From an uncultured Selenomonadales bacterium (lineage in GTDB: Bacteria > Bacillota > Negativicutes > Selenomonadales > Selenomonadaceae), in NCBI GenBank assembly GCA_947305445.1, contig CAMZDU010000085.1, positions 1 to 5,881 on the forward strand: a stretch of DNA of 5,881 nt. The letters are read 5' to 3'. Below the pieces are notes generated by a model that saw nothing but the letters and a program-made list of their open reading frames with translations, ran no database searches and was not told the DNA's origin. Shown in pieces: positions 5,769-5,881 of this stretch (the stretch's first letter is position 1; the number at the start of each line of letters is the position of its first letter). A program made the translations under genes and the position numbers.

Positions 5769-5850
5769 GTGCTTCTTTCGCAGTTTCGGGAATTGCTGAA
5801 TCAACCAGCAGATCAGCTTGCCCCTCCTTTCTTAATTATAATTTTACTAC

Positions 5851-5865
5851 ACAAAATGATTTTGT
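5851..5865. promoter_or_regulatory. Operator-like palindrome beside a TATAAT box
   Basis: ACAAAAT-G-ATTTTGT is a perfect inverted repeat with 7-base arms around one base. Bases 5834-5843 (AATTATAATT) are also fully palindromic and give TATAAT on both strands (5837-5842 on +, 5840-5835 on -). The arrangement suits a repressor site at a promoter for a gene off the right edge. No convincing -35 box was found for either strand. Confidence 0.4.
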
Positions 5866-5881
5866 TAATTGGCGTAAATCA

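Larger units (their letters stand above)
5513..5881. other. Gene-free, hairpin-rich intergenic region
   Basis: No reading frame here has a normal start with a ribosome site. The stretch instead holds successive inverted repeats at 5627-5648, 5696-5714, 5725-5768, 5794-5810 and 5851-5865. It also has a strong SD-like AAAGGAGGGG on the - strand (5821-5830) and an AT-rich block around 5831-5850. A 90-codon frame is open on the - strand (5835-5563) but has no ATG, GTG or TTG near that SD. The content suggests remnants of a mobile element, a structured RNA, or the leader of a gene outside the window. Confidence 0.5.

Noticed and set aside
5821..5832. CCTCCTTTCT resembling the 3' end of 16S rRNA
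   Set aside because: None of the conserved 16S sequence that should precede it is present. It is simply the complement of a Shine-Dalgarno-like AGAAAGGAGG on the - strand.
1..5881. CRISPR arrays, tRNA or rRNA genes, known riboswitches
   Set aside because: No regularly spaced direct repeats were found, no tRNA cloverleaf or rRNA signature, and none of the consensus cores I know for common riboswitches.

Overview
The window looks like a chromosomal segment of a diderm Firmicute of the Negativicutes type (Selenomonas-like), though this is an inference and not proven. The evidence is a SufU-type (not IscU-type) scaffold, a DUF3006 gene beside a ComEC-like hydrolase, a GerMN protein, strong AGGAGG ribosome sites, frequent TTG starts, and moderate GC content with many AAAATTTT tracts inside genes. 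Every supported gene is on the + strand.

Left part (1-2196): the 3' end of an unrecognised gene runs in from the left edge and stops at 434. A short spacer (435-506) made of degenerate 'TAGCTTATAGCTGA' units that fold into hairpins separates it from sucC, the succinate-CoA ligase beta subunit. 34 bases later comes sufU, a zinc/Fe-S sulfur-transfer protein. A strong intrinsic terminator at 2160-2196 closes this unit. The usual partners, sucD and the sufCDSB genes, are not in the window.

Middle part (2216-5512): an extended -10 promoter (2216-2245) begins a compact five-gene unit. It encodes a 68-residue membrane protein, a secreted lipoprotein with the metallo-beta-lactamase domain of ComEC, a small DUF3006 protein overlapping it by 37 nt, an exported AMIN plus Amidase_3 N-acetylmuramoyl-L-alanine amidase, and a GerMN-domain lipoprotein. 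Genes two to five overlap or lie within a few bases of each other, so they are probably co-translated. A near-perfect 17-bp stem with eight T's ends the unit. Four of the five products are predicted to act in or outside the membrane, so the unit reads as a cell-envelope module. The amidase would cut peptidoglycan and GerMN would act beside it. The role of the hydrolase/DUF3006 pair is unknown.

Right part (5513-5881): 369 bases hold no convincing gene but are rich in hairpins. One resembles the right-end hairpin of IS200/IS605-type elements, others could form a structured RNA or terminators, and a 15-base operator-like palindrome lies near the right edge beside an AT-rich TATAAT.
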